64,000 nucleotides of DNA from Macrotrachela quadricornifera (Eukaryota > Rotifera > Eurotatoria > Philodinida > Philodinidae), in NCBI GenBank assembly GCA_022393335.1, contig JAJEKB010020870.1, positions 357,707 through 421,706 on the forward strand, written 5' to 3'. The notes beneath the pieces were generated by a model. It saw only the letters and a program-made list of their open reading frames with translations, was not told the origin of the DNA and made no database searches. The position numbers were made by a program, and so were the translations under genes. Below are positions 21,040 to 33,770 of the stretch, in pieces. The first letter of the stretch is position 1, and each line of letters opens with the position of its first letter.

Positions 21040-22500
21040 GATATATGAATAAGGGTTAACCTTATATGCTTAGCCCTTCTTCCTATATCGAACCAATTAA
21101 ATCAATCCTTAATCCATTACCTCTATGCTTAGTTCCGTCGTTCTGCTCTAAACCATCTGTTTCAAAATATAACCCTTTATTTGTCTCCTTCATCCCTTAT
21201 TTTTATTCTTAATCTTTTAATACCATTCGTAACCTTTTATTTCTATATCTAAACTTGTATTTTTATAGAGATAAGAGGTTAGATATAGTATTAAGTTGCT
21301 TAAGATAGACATAAAAGCTTAAGCATAGATATAAGGCATTAAGGGTAGGATTAACGAGTTAAGCATACTGGATAATCCAAAAGTTAACAAACCGTCTTTG
21401 AGTGTCCATAACTTTCGATAGAAATGGGATATAGATCTGCGATTTTCACTTTTGAAAAGAGAGGAAGAAGGTCTATCAAATCGTATATTACACACTGTTC
21501 TAATAAGTTTTCCATTCAGGGACTTGAAAATCCATGTATTATGTGCAATCGCCAAAGTGAATATTTAACTTTTAGAAATTCATTGGAATCACTAATGAAT
21601 GATCTAGAAAACTACTCATAGCCCACATCTTTAGCTTTATTCACTCAGAAAATAATGGAAACAGTTTATTCAGAAACTTAAATGAATTTTGTAAAATTCA
21701 CTTTGATGATTACACGCAATAGATTGACTTGTTCGAAATCTTGGTAGAAAAAAGTTTCATAAAACTTGGTAAAAAATTCTGTAATATATAATTGAATGCG
21801 CTTTTGTCTTCTTTTCTCAATAGTGAAAGGTGTAGACTTTTAACTGATTCCTATTCAAAGTTATTCGTAATCAAAGGCTGCACGATAACTTTGTGGCCAC
21901 CCTGTAAATATAAAAGTTTAGATACAGAAATAAGCGTTTGAATAGATAAATAAGGACTTAAGCACAGGCATGGCATTTTGAAAGCAGAATTAAGGATTAT
22001 TTATAGAAGTAAGGACTAAGTATAGATTTAGGGGATTAAGTACAAAAATAAGGAGTTAATGATAGATTGAGAGAAGTAAGTATAGACATGAGGAGTTAAG
22101 AACAGATTTAGGGGGATAAGTATAGAGGTAAGTAGATAGATATAGAAGTCAGAAGCTTATGATAGATTTAAAGGGATAAGCATAGAAGTAAGAGGATAGG
22201 TGTAAAAATAAGGAGTTAAGAACAGATTAAGGGGAATAAGTATAGAAGTGGTTAAGGGTAGTTTTAGGGAAATAAATATAGAAATAAGCGTTTAACAATA
22301 GACTTGCGGGAATAAATATAGAAGGGAATAGGCAGGAAGATAAGAAGTTAAGAATAGATTTATGGAGATAGGTATAAAAATAAGGGGTTAATGATAGATG
22401 TAGAAGGATAAGCATAGAAGTAAGGGAATGGATATAGAAATAAGGATTCAAGAACAGATTAGGGAGATAAGTATAGAAGTAATAGGTTAGATATGGAGTG
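21040..22500. repeat. Inverted and direct ~60-65 bp degenerate arrays
   Basis: From about 21940 to 22500 units of the type AAGGAGTTAAGAACAGATT / TAAGTATAGAAGTAAG repeat in direct order. At 21050-21260 the same words occur in reverse complement (CCTTA, TTAATCCTT). The open frame at 22227-22514 (-) is a by-product of this array. Confidence 0.6.
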
Positions 22501-22832
22501 TGAGCAGTCGACAAGATACCCCAATGTGCTTTCTTTCTATTATCAGCTGATAATCTAACCGTATTAGGGCCAAATTATCGCCTTCATTGCTAAATTACTA
22601 AATTTAAAATATTAGTTGTTGATGAATGTCTTATACGAAATTATTCAGTCCTTTAAGAGCAATGAAACACAGCTTTGGGGACTAAATAATTTCGTATAAG
22701 ATTCCCATTAACAGTGAATATTTTAGATTTAGTACTTTAGCGATGAGGGTGATAGTTTGGTTCGAATATGGTTGGGTTATTAACTAATAATAGAAAGAAA
22801 ACAAATGGGAGTATCATGTCGACTGCTTACGT
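22501..22832. repeat. Large hairpin at the centre of the fold-back element
   Basis: Left arm from GCAGTCGACA (22504) inward through CTTTCTATTAT and CTTATACGAAATTATT; right arm mirrors it and ends at TGTCGACTGC (near 22826). The loop is about 30 nt (22651-22680). Confidence 0.8.
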
Positions 22833-23031
22833 CTATATAGAATTAATTAAAAGTATTAGATTAAACGGGTTGAATGCACTTTTTTGCCAGGCTAGAACCA
22901 GTTTTAGAAGAACAAATAAAAGATTGGAGCTAAAACCATTTTATGCTAGAACCCTTAAAGGATTTTAAAATGGTACTCAGATCTAGAACCCTAAAAGGTT
23001 CAGTATGGTACGATTTTTTTTTAGAGAGTAG

Positions 23032-24047
23032 TCTCTCAAAGTAACAGAAATAACACTGTATTTATCTGCATGTTATAACAGAATGGTTCTCAAATGGTAT
23101 GCCTTACTAGAAGCAACAGAAAAATCCTTTCCTTTAATTACTAATAAGAATTCTTAAATTGATAATTAAGATTTTTTTAACTGAACATTTCTTATTCTAT
23201 GAATTTTATCACTAAATATAGACTGAAACGCAGTACTTCTTAAAAAATTCTGAAAACTATTAGAAATATTCAGACATTTTTGAAAAAGACACCTAGATGT
23301 TTTTCAAGAAGTTCCGAAGCCTTTTTGAAAATTAGTAGGTTTTTGAAAAATTTTATTTTAGAAATTATGGAAAAGTATGTATCACAGTAGGAGAAAATTC
23401 CGAGTCATTTCTACATTTCGAAGTAATAGAAATCCTCAAAACCGTTCATTACAGAAGTTAGATTTATATAGCTTTTTGAATGTTTTATTCAAGAAAAAAT
23501 CAGTGGATTTTGGAGCCTCTTAGATTTTTATAGATTTTCAGGCTCTGAAAATCAACAAAGCGAAAACCTACAAAATGGGATTTTTCAACTGTATAATATA
23601 CTTATTATTGAAACAGATTTTGTTTCAAAACTTTCACTCAACAAAACAGGATTCATGAGAAACGATACACTGGAATGTCAAAACCATAATAGCAAATAAT
23701 TAATTGAATTGACAAAATATAAAAGAAGAGACGAGATTTTGACATTCAACTTTAAATAATAAAGGGGAAATCTCAATGTTTAATTTGATCTATTGTTTAT
23801 CAAACGTAGTTGTTATTAGAATAAAGAAATGCGAGCGCTAGCTTAATACGTATCAGGATTTTGTTTTAGACTTTAAATCTCAGAAACCGGTTTTTTATTA
23901 TTCAACTGCAAGAAAATGGATGATTTTGAACTAGATTTTATACCAAATCACTAGAAAATTGAACCCAAACCTTATATTTGAAACAACTCTATTTGACGAC
24001 GTCATGTATAAATAAAAATAATAACTACTTAGAAATTTCTCAAGAAA
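23032..24047. other. AT-rich stretch, no gene
   Basis: No exon, RNA or clear repeat recognised. Confidence 0.4.
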
Positions 24048-24122
24048 TTCCGGGGGGGGGGGGGCTCAAACTAAATCTGGGTGGGCTCAGCTCCCTGTAG
24101 CCTACCCCTGGCGCTGCCTCTA
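24048..24122 (-). mobile_element. Terminal fragment of a hAT-like element with poly-G run
   Basis: On the minus strand the end reads TAGAGGCAGCGCCAGGGG, a typical hAT terminus, followed by GC-rich sequence and 13 consecutive G/C (24052-24064). No partner end is found in the window, so this looks like a truncated copy. The mariner-like MITE begins right at its terminal TA. Confidence 0.45.
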
Positions 24123-25049
24123 CTTAGGGCATACCAAAAGTAGTGAGAGTTCTAATTTTTTCTTCCAAAGTAGGCTTTAAGAAATTTTCTTTTTAGGCAG
24201 TCTGATAGAGAAAAAAATGCTCTATCTTTCTATGCTATTCGAGCGTACTTCAACTAATCTCATATTATTAAATTATCGATAAAACCAATTTCGGCTGGTT
24301 ATGTGCTGGTTGTAAGATTTGTGTTGCAGTTTTCGATTCCTTATTGATTGTATTAATAACCAAAATGTACCATAAGATGCAGCGTGAAAAGCTCTACAAT
24401 TTCCATAAGGTCATTTATGGAAATACCTGCAATTTTTGTTTTCAAAATCGACAAAATTTCGAGCAATAAAATTGAGAAGATGCGAAAAGGGCAATGTTTT
24501 CGATATAAAACGAATTCATTTTTGTTATTTCATTGTTTCATCATCTGATATGCTTTATCAAAAGAAAAACAAAAAATACCACAAGATGCAGCGTGAAAAG
24601 CTCTACAATCTACACAGTAAAGCTTATTGTAATTGTTTTCAAAAAAAGGAAAATTCTATGGGACCAATTTTCTCAATACCCAAAATTTGATTCCTCAAAA
24701 CTTTATTGATTTTGAAAACAAAAAGTGCAGTTATAAAATAAGTGGTCCTGTGTAAATTGTAGAGCTTTTCACGCTGCATCTTATGTTACATTTTGGTTGT
24801 TAATACAATATATTAAAGGATTGAAAACTAGTCCGTTCTCACACGTTGTAATCTAGTACAACCAGCACATAATCAGCCGAAATTGGTTTTATCGATAATT
24901 TAATATTATGAGATTAGTTAAAGTACAATCAAATAGCATAGAAAGATAGAGCATTTTTTTCTCTATCAGACTGCATATAAAGAAAATTTCTTAAAGCCTA
25001 CTTTGGAAGAAAAAAATTAGAACTCTCACTACTTTTGATATGCCCTAAG
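24123..25049. mobile_element. Mariner-like fold-back MITE, copy 1
   Basis: The 927-bp element has ends CTTAGGGCATACCAAAAGTA / complement, flanked by TA (24121-24122 and 25050-25051). Inverted arms of about 280 bp extend inward with few mismatches. The inner part carries further copies of AAGATGCAGCGTGAAAAGCT in both orientations (about 24376, 24588 and, inverted, 24782). The termini resemble mariner ends (GCAAAAGTAAT type). No transposase is present. A second family member is at 62711-63689. Confidence 0.85.
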
Positions 25050-25051
25050 TA

Positions 25052-27001
25052 TATATAGAATGAGGATACCTATGATAAAGCATCCATCCTATTGTATTCT
25101 GAAAGCTTAGATTCACTTTCAGTTATATGTCATTTGATAGCCCTTTCAAAACTCTACAAAATGGCGCCACTACATTGAGAATTATTTGTGGCCAAGACAC
25201 TTTGCTGAAGCACACAGTACTTATAAGTGCTAAAAATTGACTATTTTGACTAATATTTGACCAATTTTCGCTTGAATCGTCTGACTTCTTACCAAAATAA
25301 ATGTTATATTTAGAATCAGCACAAAAAAACTGAGTCGATCCATATAACTTGCAAAATGTTCCATTGACTTTCATTTTTCTCGAAAAAATTCAGTCGTGAC
25401 CCCCTCATGGATGGGCCAAAAACTGAAACGCATCACAACACGAGTCTGGTTTTACAATTGAAAATCTGTGCGAATAAAGCCACTTGATGATGATAAGTGA
25501 GATTCATATATAAATTGATATTTTTGAATAAATTCATAAGGTAAATATTCTTATTTATATTGTGTATCCAACGATTTTTCTTTTTATGGTACTATTGATC
25601 GAACATTTTTACTAGCAAGAAACACTCAAAGACAAAATCTTATAAAAGATTTTAAATAAAGATTTGTATATTTGACTTTATTTGACTCGCTTCAACAAAT
25701 TTAATAACAAGATCCGATCTAAATTCGTTCATTTCATACATTTAAAATACTCTCATTCAATCAGCTGAATTCGAAATAAAAGTGTCTGGTCATTCTTTTG
25801 TATGAAATTGTAAATTGATTATATTCAAATTCTGAAACTCGAAAATTTCATCTGAAGTCTTGTGAAACGAGCTTTTCCGGATTTTTGACACTTTTCCTAT
25901 CGTTTTGATTGTTAGTAGAGAATAAAAATACGATAGGAAGTCAAATTTTTGCAACTAGATTCGTTCTTGACGTTGAATGATTGAGTTTAATGCAGAAAAA
26001 TATTAACTATGGAAGATCTCTTAAATGTTATACAACAAAATCAAATGTAAAATAGAAAATGAGAAAGACAAATAAACAGCAGAATAAGAATCTTTAAACA
26101 AGTCATGAAGATCAAGCCAAGTAGGTATTGGTGGTGCTGCTCATGTGGTGAGCCAAAATTCGAGCCATTTTTGTGCAGGAATTGGACGAAAGTAGTTGGT
26201 TGAAATAAGTTTGACGGCAATAATAAAAACAAGACAATAAAATACTCGTTGTTGTAATAATTTTCGATCTTCTATGAATATACCTGACGCAATAATACCA
26301 GTCAAGACGTTTAACGAAAATTCGAGCATCACAACTAAATTAAATGCAATATATACAAATAAAAGATGTAAAATATGAATCATAGAATAAAATCCTCTAA
26401 CAGAGCATGTTCCGTTCAATTAGTCATTATCATAACGAAATACAAGAGAAAATAAAATGAAAATGGAAATGAAAATATATGGCTGTTATAGATGATGGTA
26501 GCAGGTGATGAAAAGAAAATAATATTAATAGCTTTCATCAAAAGCGGTCACTGTCATCAATAGCAGCCATCTATTTAAAACATTTATTTATCATTTTTAT
26601 CATGTTCTTTTTTTCTCTGTACCGTAAATTACGTTAAAATTGTTAGTTAGTTCTTAACCAGTAATTTGTCTTTTTGCTTCGAGGTGTCATTTAAAGTAAA
26701 ATTAATATTTTTCTTACGAACTGGATGTTCCTTTGTACATTCAAGTTTGTTTAACATATTTATTATATGGTACGTTTACACGATACTATGCACAATACAG
26801 TTTGATGTGCACGATTCATTTCTAGATTCTGGACGTAATAGGGAACTTTTCTGTGGATCCTAATTTCTATATTATCGAGATGCTTCTGACTATCTTTCAC
26901 AAAGAATAAATAAAAAAGTAAACCTGATATTCGTATTGAAGAAAAAATGGAAACAACCTAGATTACTCTATTGTTTTTTTAAAGGTGTTCTTTCAATGAA
27001 G
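25052..27001. other. Mostly non-coding stretch
   Basis: No intact gene supported; a broken membrane-protein frame at 26041-26419 is listed separately. Confidence 0.4.
26041..26419 (-). pseudogene. Possible membrane protein frame broken by one TGA
   Basis: An open frame with two or three hydrophobic segments (LLFVYIAFNLVVMLEF, VFYCLVFIIAVKLI) ends at TGA (26141-26143), after which the same frame continues for about 33 codons with another hydrophobic stretch. Family not recognised. It may be a decayed gene or chance AT-rich frame. Confidence 0.22.
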
Positions 27002-27009
27002 ATGAAACG

Positions 27010-29505
27010 CAGAGGTGCAGAATCTGCTCGTATGTGCCTACGCGCGTAGGGGGAAATTTTTGGACTATTATTGTCTATAGAAATGTTTTTATATGAAAAA
27101 TTTGGAAAAATGTTTTTCTTTTGTGGCAGGTAGGGTACGAAGTTCGTGCACAGGCTGTATGATTTATCTGTCAATAAAGAATAGTGCAAGTGGTTTTTCT
27201 TGCGTTTCTGTTAGCGTTCCACATATGCATCTATTAACATTCATATCTATATCACATTTTGTTTTACTTTCTTATGTCGTCTAAATGTGTGCACTAAACC
27301 CATCGACACATTACACGACCCGAGGTCTTCTATCATGTCTTATCGTTAACAACTCATAAGGAATTTTCTATTATGTTCCTAAAAAAGTCATGTTTTCTGG
27401 CAGTCTCAACCGTAATCTCTAATTTCAACTCTTTCTTGTTCAGTACATTGTTAGTAAATCAGTTTATTTTATTTATTCGTGGCTCTTACAATGGAAAGAA
27501 ATAGATAATATTTTAGTGCAAAAAAAAGAAAAACATCGTTGGTTTGGTAAGAAAAAGGTTCTTGGAATATTACAGTCAACACACACACTACAATGTCGGT
27601 ATATCATAAAATGGCGCCATTCTTTCTAAAGAATAAGGTCTATCACAGATGTAGTATTTATTATTCTATCTAGTTAAACAGCTGAATGACAAAGCATTAT
27701 ATTTTTTCTGTCAAAGTTATTTAAGTCAGTTACCAATGTTGAGGTTTAACTAATATAGACAGAGTTCGTTCAAAATGAGATGTACCTGGAGATGTGCACG
27801 GGACCAAAATGTTTTTCGAGTTCCGGTACGAGATTTGCGTGCTGTTTCATTAACTTCATTGGCTAACTTTATTTGATCTCGCATTCTGTGCAGAAATGTT
27901 TGCTCTTTCGGCCTAAATATTGTAAAATATGTGAGAGATTTTTGGCATCAATTAATTAGCCAAATATAATGACCGGAAGTAAACTAGTTCTGATCAGTCT
28001 CGCTAATTTGGTTTCGGTCATTATAATTGCTAAATTAATTGATAATGGAAACATCTCATATATATTAAAATATTTAAGCTCAAATAGCAAATATTTCTGT
28101 ACAAAATTCGAGGCCACACAACAGTTTAACAACGAAATTAATGAAACAGTACGCAGATCATTTACCGAGACCAGGAAAATTTGTTCGGTCCTGTGCACAT
28201 CTCTAGATGTACCACCAGCTTAACTATTAATTCCTGGCTAACTTGAACGAATATGAATGTCTCATATCAATGGCTGTCCTGGAAGATACGTTTCTCCAAT
28301 CATGAATGAGCTGTTCCATGTCAGACCGTGTCTGAACTTTTGTACGAAAGTTAATAAACGGTGAAAAAGTTTGAGTAATATACAAAGAGATTTTATTGAC
28401 TATGTTTCTGTTTCGGAAAGAACTCGTCCTGTGTGACATGTTTGGTGCGTACCACATTAATTAGAGCTTCTGGCTACTGGAATGAATTTTTCGCGAAGAA
28501 AATCTAAAAATGATCTTCACAACACGCTGTAAAAAGCATTAAAATGATCCTAAGACACGTTCTTGAATAAAGAAACACATTTTTTTATTAACTGCTACTT
28601 CCTGTTAGGTTTTCCTCCTAAGTAGTTCAATTCATGACTGACACACTTCTGAAACGATAGAAACAAATGTTGTCCATACGAAACTTTGATATTAATACGT
28701 AAATAAATGCTAAAAAACTCAATGAGCTATAGAAGTTATTAAAAAGCAATCTTCAGAAAGGAAATCTTTCAAACTATCTTTCACTTGGTTTGTTCGTCGG
28801 AGTCTTCTAATGTGTCGATGATTCTACATTTAGCTGATACATCCATTGAACATTCTTTTGACGATTACTTTGGAAACAAGAAAGACAAAAACTGGTTATT
28901 TTATAGACAATATGATCAATATCAACCTGGCAACTTCAATGTACTGGCTCGGTTACTAAAAATCGTTTCCCAAATGAAAAAGTACTCACCCATGTGTTCA
29001 ACTGCGATCGCACTGTGACCCGTAATTGCGAAAAATTGCGGCGCAGTTACGCGCAACTGCGATAAAAAAATCGTATTTGTAACAGAAGACGCCCATTCAA
29101 TATCAGCATTTTGTAAATAAATAAAACATTAATAAATAAATTTAAATAATTGATAAATTAATAAAAATTAATAATTTAACAAAAATTAATAATAAATTAA
29201 TAATCATCAATAAGCATTAATTAATTCATAATTCATCATCTAATACACTATGGCATTGATTTCTTTTTTAGAAAAAAATGATGACATAGGGCAGATTACT
29301 AGAATTAGTCGATGGTTCATGGAGCTGATTTATTTTTAAGATAACATTATTTTTAGTCTATAGTAACCTAGTTTCTTTCTTCGTTTGTTTAAAATTTATA
29401 TGTTAGAAAAAAATCTCTTTTATTTCGATAGTACAGAACATTTTGTGAAGAATGTTTCTTCCTAGGGGGAAAATTTTCCTTTTTACAACAGATTCTGCAC
29501 CTCTG
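27010..29505. mobile_element. hAT-type element, 2.5 kb, non-autonomous
   Basis: Inverted ends CAGAGGTGCAGAATCTG (16-17 bp perfect) are flanked by a perfect 8-bp duplication ATGAAACG (27002-27009 and 29506-29513). This is diagnostic of hAT insertion. No intact transposase frame is seen. A second, smaller hAT-type element is nested at 27787-28205. The GC-rich patch near 28990-29065 and the AT-rich tail may be filler. Confidence 0.85.
27787..28205. mobile_element. Nested palindromic hAT-type MITE
   Basis: The 419-bp unit has ends TGGAGATGTGCACGGGACC / complement of TAGAGATGTGCACAGGACC and a perfect 8-bp flank GATGTACC on both sides (27779-27786 and 28206-28213). Nearly the whole unit is a palindrome centred near 27995, which explains the overlapping open frames on both strands. 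Confidence 0.85.
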
Positions 29506-29513
29506 ATGAAACG

Positions 29514-31155
29514 AATCGAACAGTCATTAAGAATGTTTAACAAAACAGATTAAATTGAAAATACAAGAAGACAATATGAATAATTGCCTGTTGATCACGT
29601 TCTTCACAATATTATGACACTTGGTTGGGAAATTTCTAATAGGTAAATTATTTTAAGCAGTTCATGATGATAAAAGAATAAATAGAAAATTTTGCACAAA
29701 TTGTAATTGATTCTCCGAAATTTCAATATATCTTTAATAGTGGCATTTCATTTCACGAATCCATAGTAAAGGTCTGAACAACTGACGAGAGTCAGAGACA
29801 ACTATTAATGTAATTTCAAAATTAACTGTTTATCGATTTCAGTTTCATTGGAAGAGACTTTTTTGGATAAGTCTTCATCCTCATTCTTTCGTAAAACATG
29901 AATACATTCAGCATTGAAACGAAAAAATTAAGAACATTTAGAAAAATTCAGAAAAGTAATGTGACGTTCATGTTGCGAAATTCATGAAAATTATATTCAA
30001 ATAAATATGAGAGAACAAGATCTTGATAAAATAAAATATTGAATATTTCTAATATAATCCAATTTATTTCACTAGTACATTTTCTAAAGCTATTTCAATC
30101 TGCGAAATGCTAATAGTTGATACATATTTGAATTTCATGATTTTCGAACTGTCTACGTACATGTCTAACTGCAACAAGTTTTATTTTCTTCTTCGTCTTC
30201 TTATCACTCCTAAGATTATCTGAAATTCGAGTTGAGCAAACATCGAAAGTCATCAGAAATCAGAAACAAATGTTAAAATAGAACTCTTTAAAAAAAGACT
30301 ATTTTCGTTGGAAGCTAAATAGAAAAAACATTATCAATTTTTCAATCACTCAAAGGATTCAGCAATTCTTGTTGCCGGTAATCAGTAGTTTTATTAAAAG
30401 AAAGAGCATCATGAGGAGAACACAAAGGGTAAGTGAATGATGACTCTTTAATAGATATGGACCAACTAAACGTGAGCTAGAACAATCATCAATTGAAAAA
30501 GTTAAAAGACTTTGATTGATGACTGAAATTCTTTGTTGAGAGAGACAATCCTCAGAAACATGTAATCAATTGGAATTTTATATATCACCATAACATTTGA
30601 TTTATTTCTTAATAAATATCTCCGTGACTGCATATCGTAAAACATTAACTCATTTGTTGTCGTTCCTTGATACTATTTGCAGCCATCTGCATATTTTACT
30701 GGTGCAGAACGTAGTTTTTCTCCCTTCATGTAGCTCATTGACATCAAAGCTGTTAATGAACGAGAACAGTCAATATTTCATCCTAAAACACTGAACAAAA
30801 TTTTTGGCCCCTAAACACATTCGGAAATAAAATTGATCGACTAATGTCGTGGTCCTTTTATTCTATATGGCAAAGCAAACTAATGACAGTTTTGTCAAGT
30901 GGATGTTTGTGTGTGTGTGTTAGTGCTTTTATTTTTATTCAATTTGCATGATTACAGAAACTAGACCCTAAGTCTCGGTTTCCAATCTCTTTCGCATTTT
31001 ACAAGTAATTCGAGAAAATCAAATTTGATAAATAGTCGAGTCGATCGATTAACATTTTGCAGTAGAGTAATCAATTAGCGGTGCGACACGAAGATCCTTG
31101 GCTTGATCATCGATGACACATAGAAGTGGTGCCCAGGCAGGGTATCGAAACTCTA
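29514..31155. other. No gene supported
   Basis: AT-rich sequence with a short (TG)n run near 30907-30921. No exon structure was recognised. Confidence 0.4.
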
Positions 31156-31163
31156 GAATCTGA

Positions 31164-32497
31164 CAGACTTGGAACCGGACCGGCCGGTTTTTACCGGTAT
31201 TTTTTTCATTTTTAAGGGATAATACACGATTGTTCTATCGATGTTATACATGACAATAGATAAAAATATCCTGTTGATAGCTAAAAATCCAAGTGTGAGA
31301 GTTGAGGAAGATAGCATAAGAAATCAGTACTATATTAATACTTTAACGGGCGGTGGGACATATATATCCCAATTTTTTTCTTTCTGTCCTGCTGTGCCCT
31401 CCTCCAGACTTTTCCAACCAAAATTCGCCTGTTAAAAAGTTAATTTTACATCACTACACAATTCCGAAAATTCGGTCCCGAATTTTTTTGGTGGTTCCTA
31501 GCCAATAAGTGTTAGCTTGCTTGAAGTTCATCCTGCAGTCTTACATTAAACTGATAAACAAATAGACTTCATCTTTTAATAATCATCTTTATATTTATTG
31601 AATCATTGACATTCTCTGTTAAATATATTATTATTTTGTAAATTATATATGGTAAGATATTATATGTATGTTAATTGTTCTTGTGAAATACTAATCAAAA
31701 AATAACGAAAGCTTGTTTTGTCATTTTTTTTCTTTTCCTAAACTATTAATTAATTCAGGAGAAATAAAAGCAAATTGTAATAAATCAAAAAATAAAGGAA
31801 TTTCAACTATTTTATCGTAACTACTTCAATTTTCGAAAATACTTCACCTAAAAACATTTGAAATTTGTCATAACTGTTATCTTTTTCTCGAAGTTTCAAT
31901 AGTCATAGATTATTTCCATTTATACTAGACAATGATTTATGTCCAATGGTCGCACTCATTCATACTAATACTATAAGATCCAATTCTACAATGTAACGAA
32001 TAGCATGCACCTGTGTCTGACTGAAATATCATGTTTTCCTCAATGAAAAGCATATTGAGTTTATATATATTATACCTTGAATAATACATATATATGCCCA
32101 GGGAATAAAAAAAATGAAAAAACTTTCGTGAATTTTAGACCAAAAACACGAAAAAAATGGCATTTCTGAAGATGAAAGAGACAAAAATATGCATATATTT
32201 TATTTTCATTGATACAAAATGGAAATTTTCACGAACTGCATTTCATGATTTTGATTTTTAGTCAATTTCAGGTCATAGTTTTGATGAAAAATCAAAAAAT
32301 CATAAAATGCAATTCCTGAAAATTTCCATTTTCATCAATGAAAATAAAATACATGCGTGTTTTTGTCCTTTCCATCGTTTTCATCAGTTTTTTTTCATTT
32401 TTTTATTTCCTGGGTGGTTTTTTACCAGTAAAATTATACCATAAAACCGACCGGTTTTTGCCGGTCTAATCAGTAATGTGGACCGGTTCCAACTCTG
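31164..32497. mobile_element. hAT-type element, 1.3 kb, with perfect 8-bp duplication
   Basis: The ends CAGACTTGGAACCGGACC / complement of CAGAGTTGGAACCGGTCC are flanked by GAATCTGA on both sides (31156-31163 and 32498-32505). Subterminal CCGGTTTTTRCCGGT palindromes occur near both ends. It has no transposase and carries a nested palindromic MITE (32097-32414). Confidence 0.87.
32097..32414. mobile_element. Palindromic MITE nested in the hAT element
   Basis: The ends are CCCAGGGAATAAAAAAAATG and the complement of CCCAGGAAATAAAAAAATG, and the body folds into one long hairpin (CATTTTATGATTTTT.. against its complement). The superfamily is unclear. Confidence 0.7.
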
Positions 32498-32505
32498 GAA
32501 TCTGA

Positions 32506-33770
32506 CTCATGAGTCAGAAAGTTGATGTTTGGTAAACTATGAGGCATGCGTAAATTGTAGTTCATTAAAAATAATTGATATATGGTATATTTGAATTTCT
32601 TAGATGCAAGAAGATTGTTGTTGGATGGAACACATTACTCTATTTGTCAAATTATTATACTGGACATGTAATATACACCAATGTTGAAATGGAAGCTATC
32701 ATTTTAACAATGTCGAAGAACTATGAAAACAGAGTGCTTATTACAAGAGTAACAATATCGAAAGAAAATCTGTGCTTGTTGTACTTAGTTTTCCAGATAT
32801 GACATCCAATAATAGCATGTGTAGAAAGTTGATCAATAGTATTTGTTTCTTAAGAGAGAATTGTAGTTCGCTAATGTATTGTACAAGTAATCTAACAATC
32901 AGAAATGCATAATAAATTTTGTGCGCTGCATGAGAAGCGCTTATATTTGGTGTTAATGGCTTACAACGAACAAGCATTCCGTTTGAATACAATCAAGACA
33001 AATATTTGTTTATTAAATCAGCAGATATGAGCAGCGCTTCGAGAAAAATATTCAATGTTAACATCATTTTTTGAAAGTAATGAATACAGACGAATGATAT
33101 CTGACAGATAGCTAGCACAAAAATAGCAGACAACATGCAAAGCAAAGACAGGAAAAAAATGAGAAAGTAGATAACAAATAAGAAGCGCAAGCAAACATAA
33201 ATTATAGTGCTGATAATAAAGCGAGAAAGTTGTTTTAAATACTACAGAAATGTTATCATGATTGCATGAGGCATCGTATGATTTTTATCAAAAGACAATT
33301 TACCTATTAATTGTTCTTTTTTTGGTTGTCAACATCTGTTGTTTCTACAATAAAGTGAAAAAATAAAAAATTATGTGAAATTACAAAATCTGCCACAAAA
33401 ATTTCCTTGTGTAGCGATCTTGTTTTGAGCAAAACAGTACGAACATTTCAGCTGACAACATTTAATTCGAAGGATTTACAGTTCGATTACTTTAACTAGA
33501 CTGATATCAATATAAAATGAAATGAAGACGTAAGCCGTTCACTTCTCTTGACTATAATTTACAGTCGAAAAGTGAAGTGAATCAAGCTGAAAAGTTCAAA
33601 TCAATGTGATTAAGAAACAAAGAAGACTTCAAAATAGCTTGTTCATTCCTTTTCAGTTATACAATGTAACATTTAGCTGAGAAAGGAGAAATTCTTCTCA
33701 GTTGCGCATTGATTGAACTAACTTTGTTCAAAGCATATATTCACGTGTCCCCTTCCAGAAAAAAAACGAT
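32506..33770. other. No gene supported
   Basis: AT-rich. A short inverted repeat TTCACTTCT..AGAAGTGAA-like lies near 33538-33582. Nothing else was recognised. Confidence 0.35.

Larger units (their letters stand above)
19895..23031. mobile_element. 3.1-kb fold-back element rich in minisatellites
   Basis: The ends are inverted: CTACTCTCTAAAAA at 19895 and its complement ending at 23031, with imperfect similarity for more than 100 nt inward (CGTRCCATAC, GGTTCTAG). The right half mirrors the left around a central hairpin near 22665, while the left arm is expanded by tandem arrays. No transposase frame is seen. This layout fits a fold-back-type DNA element. Confidence 0.55.

Noticed and set aside
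22227..22514. 95-codon minus-strand frame rich in Tyr, Leu and Pro
   Set aside because: Encoded by the degenerate tandem array and repeats with its period.
27956..28223. Overlapping frames on both strands inside the nested hAT element
   Set aside because: They arise because the element is a palindrome; no domain is present.
31085..31163. tRNA-like segment with a GGTATCGAAACT word
   Set aside because: No cloverleaf with matching acceptor, D and anticodon stems could be drawn.
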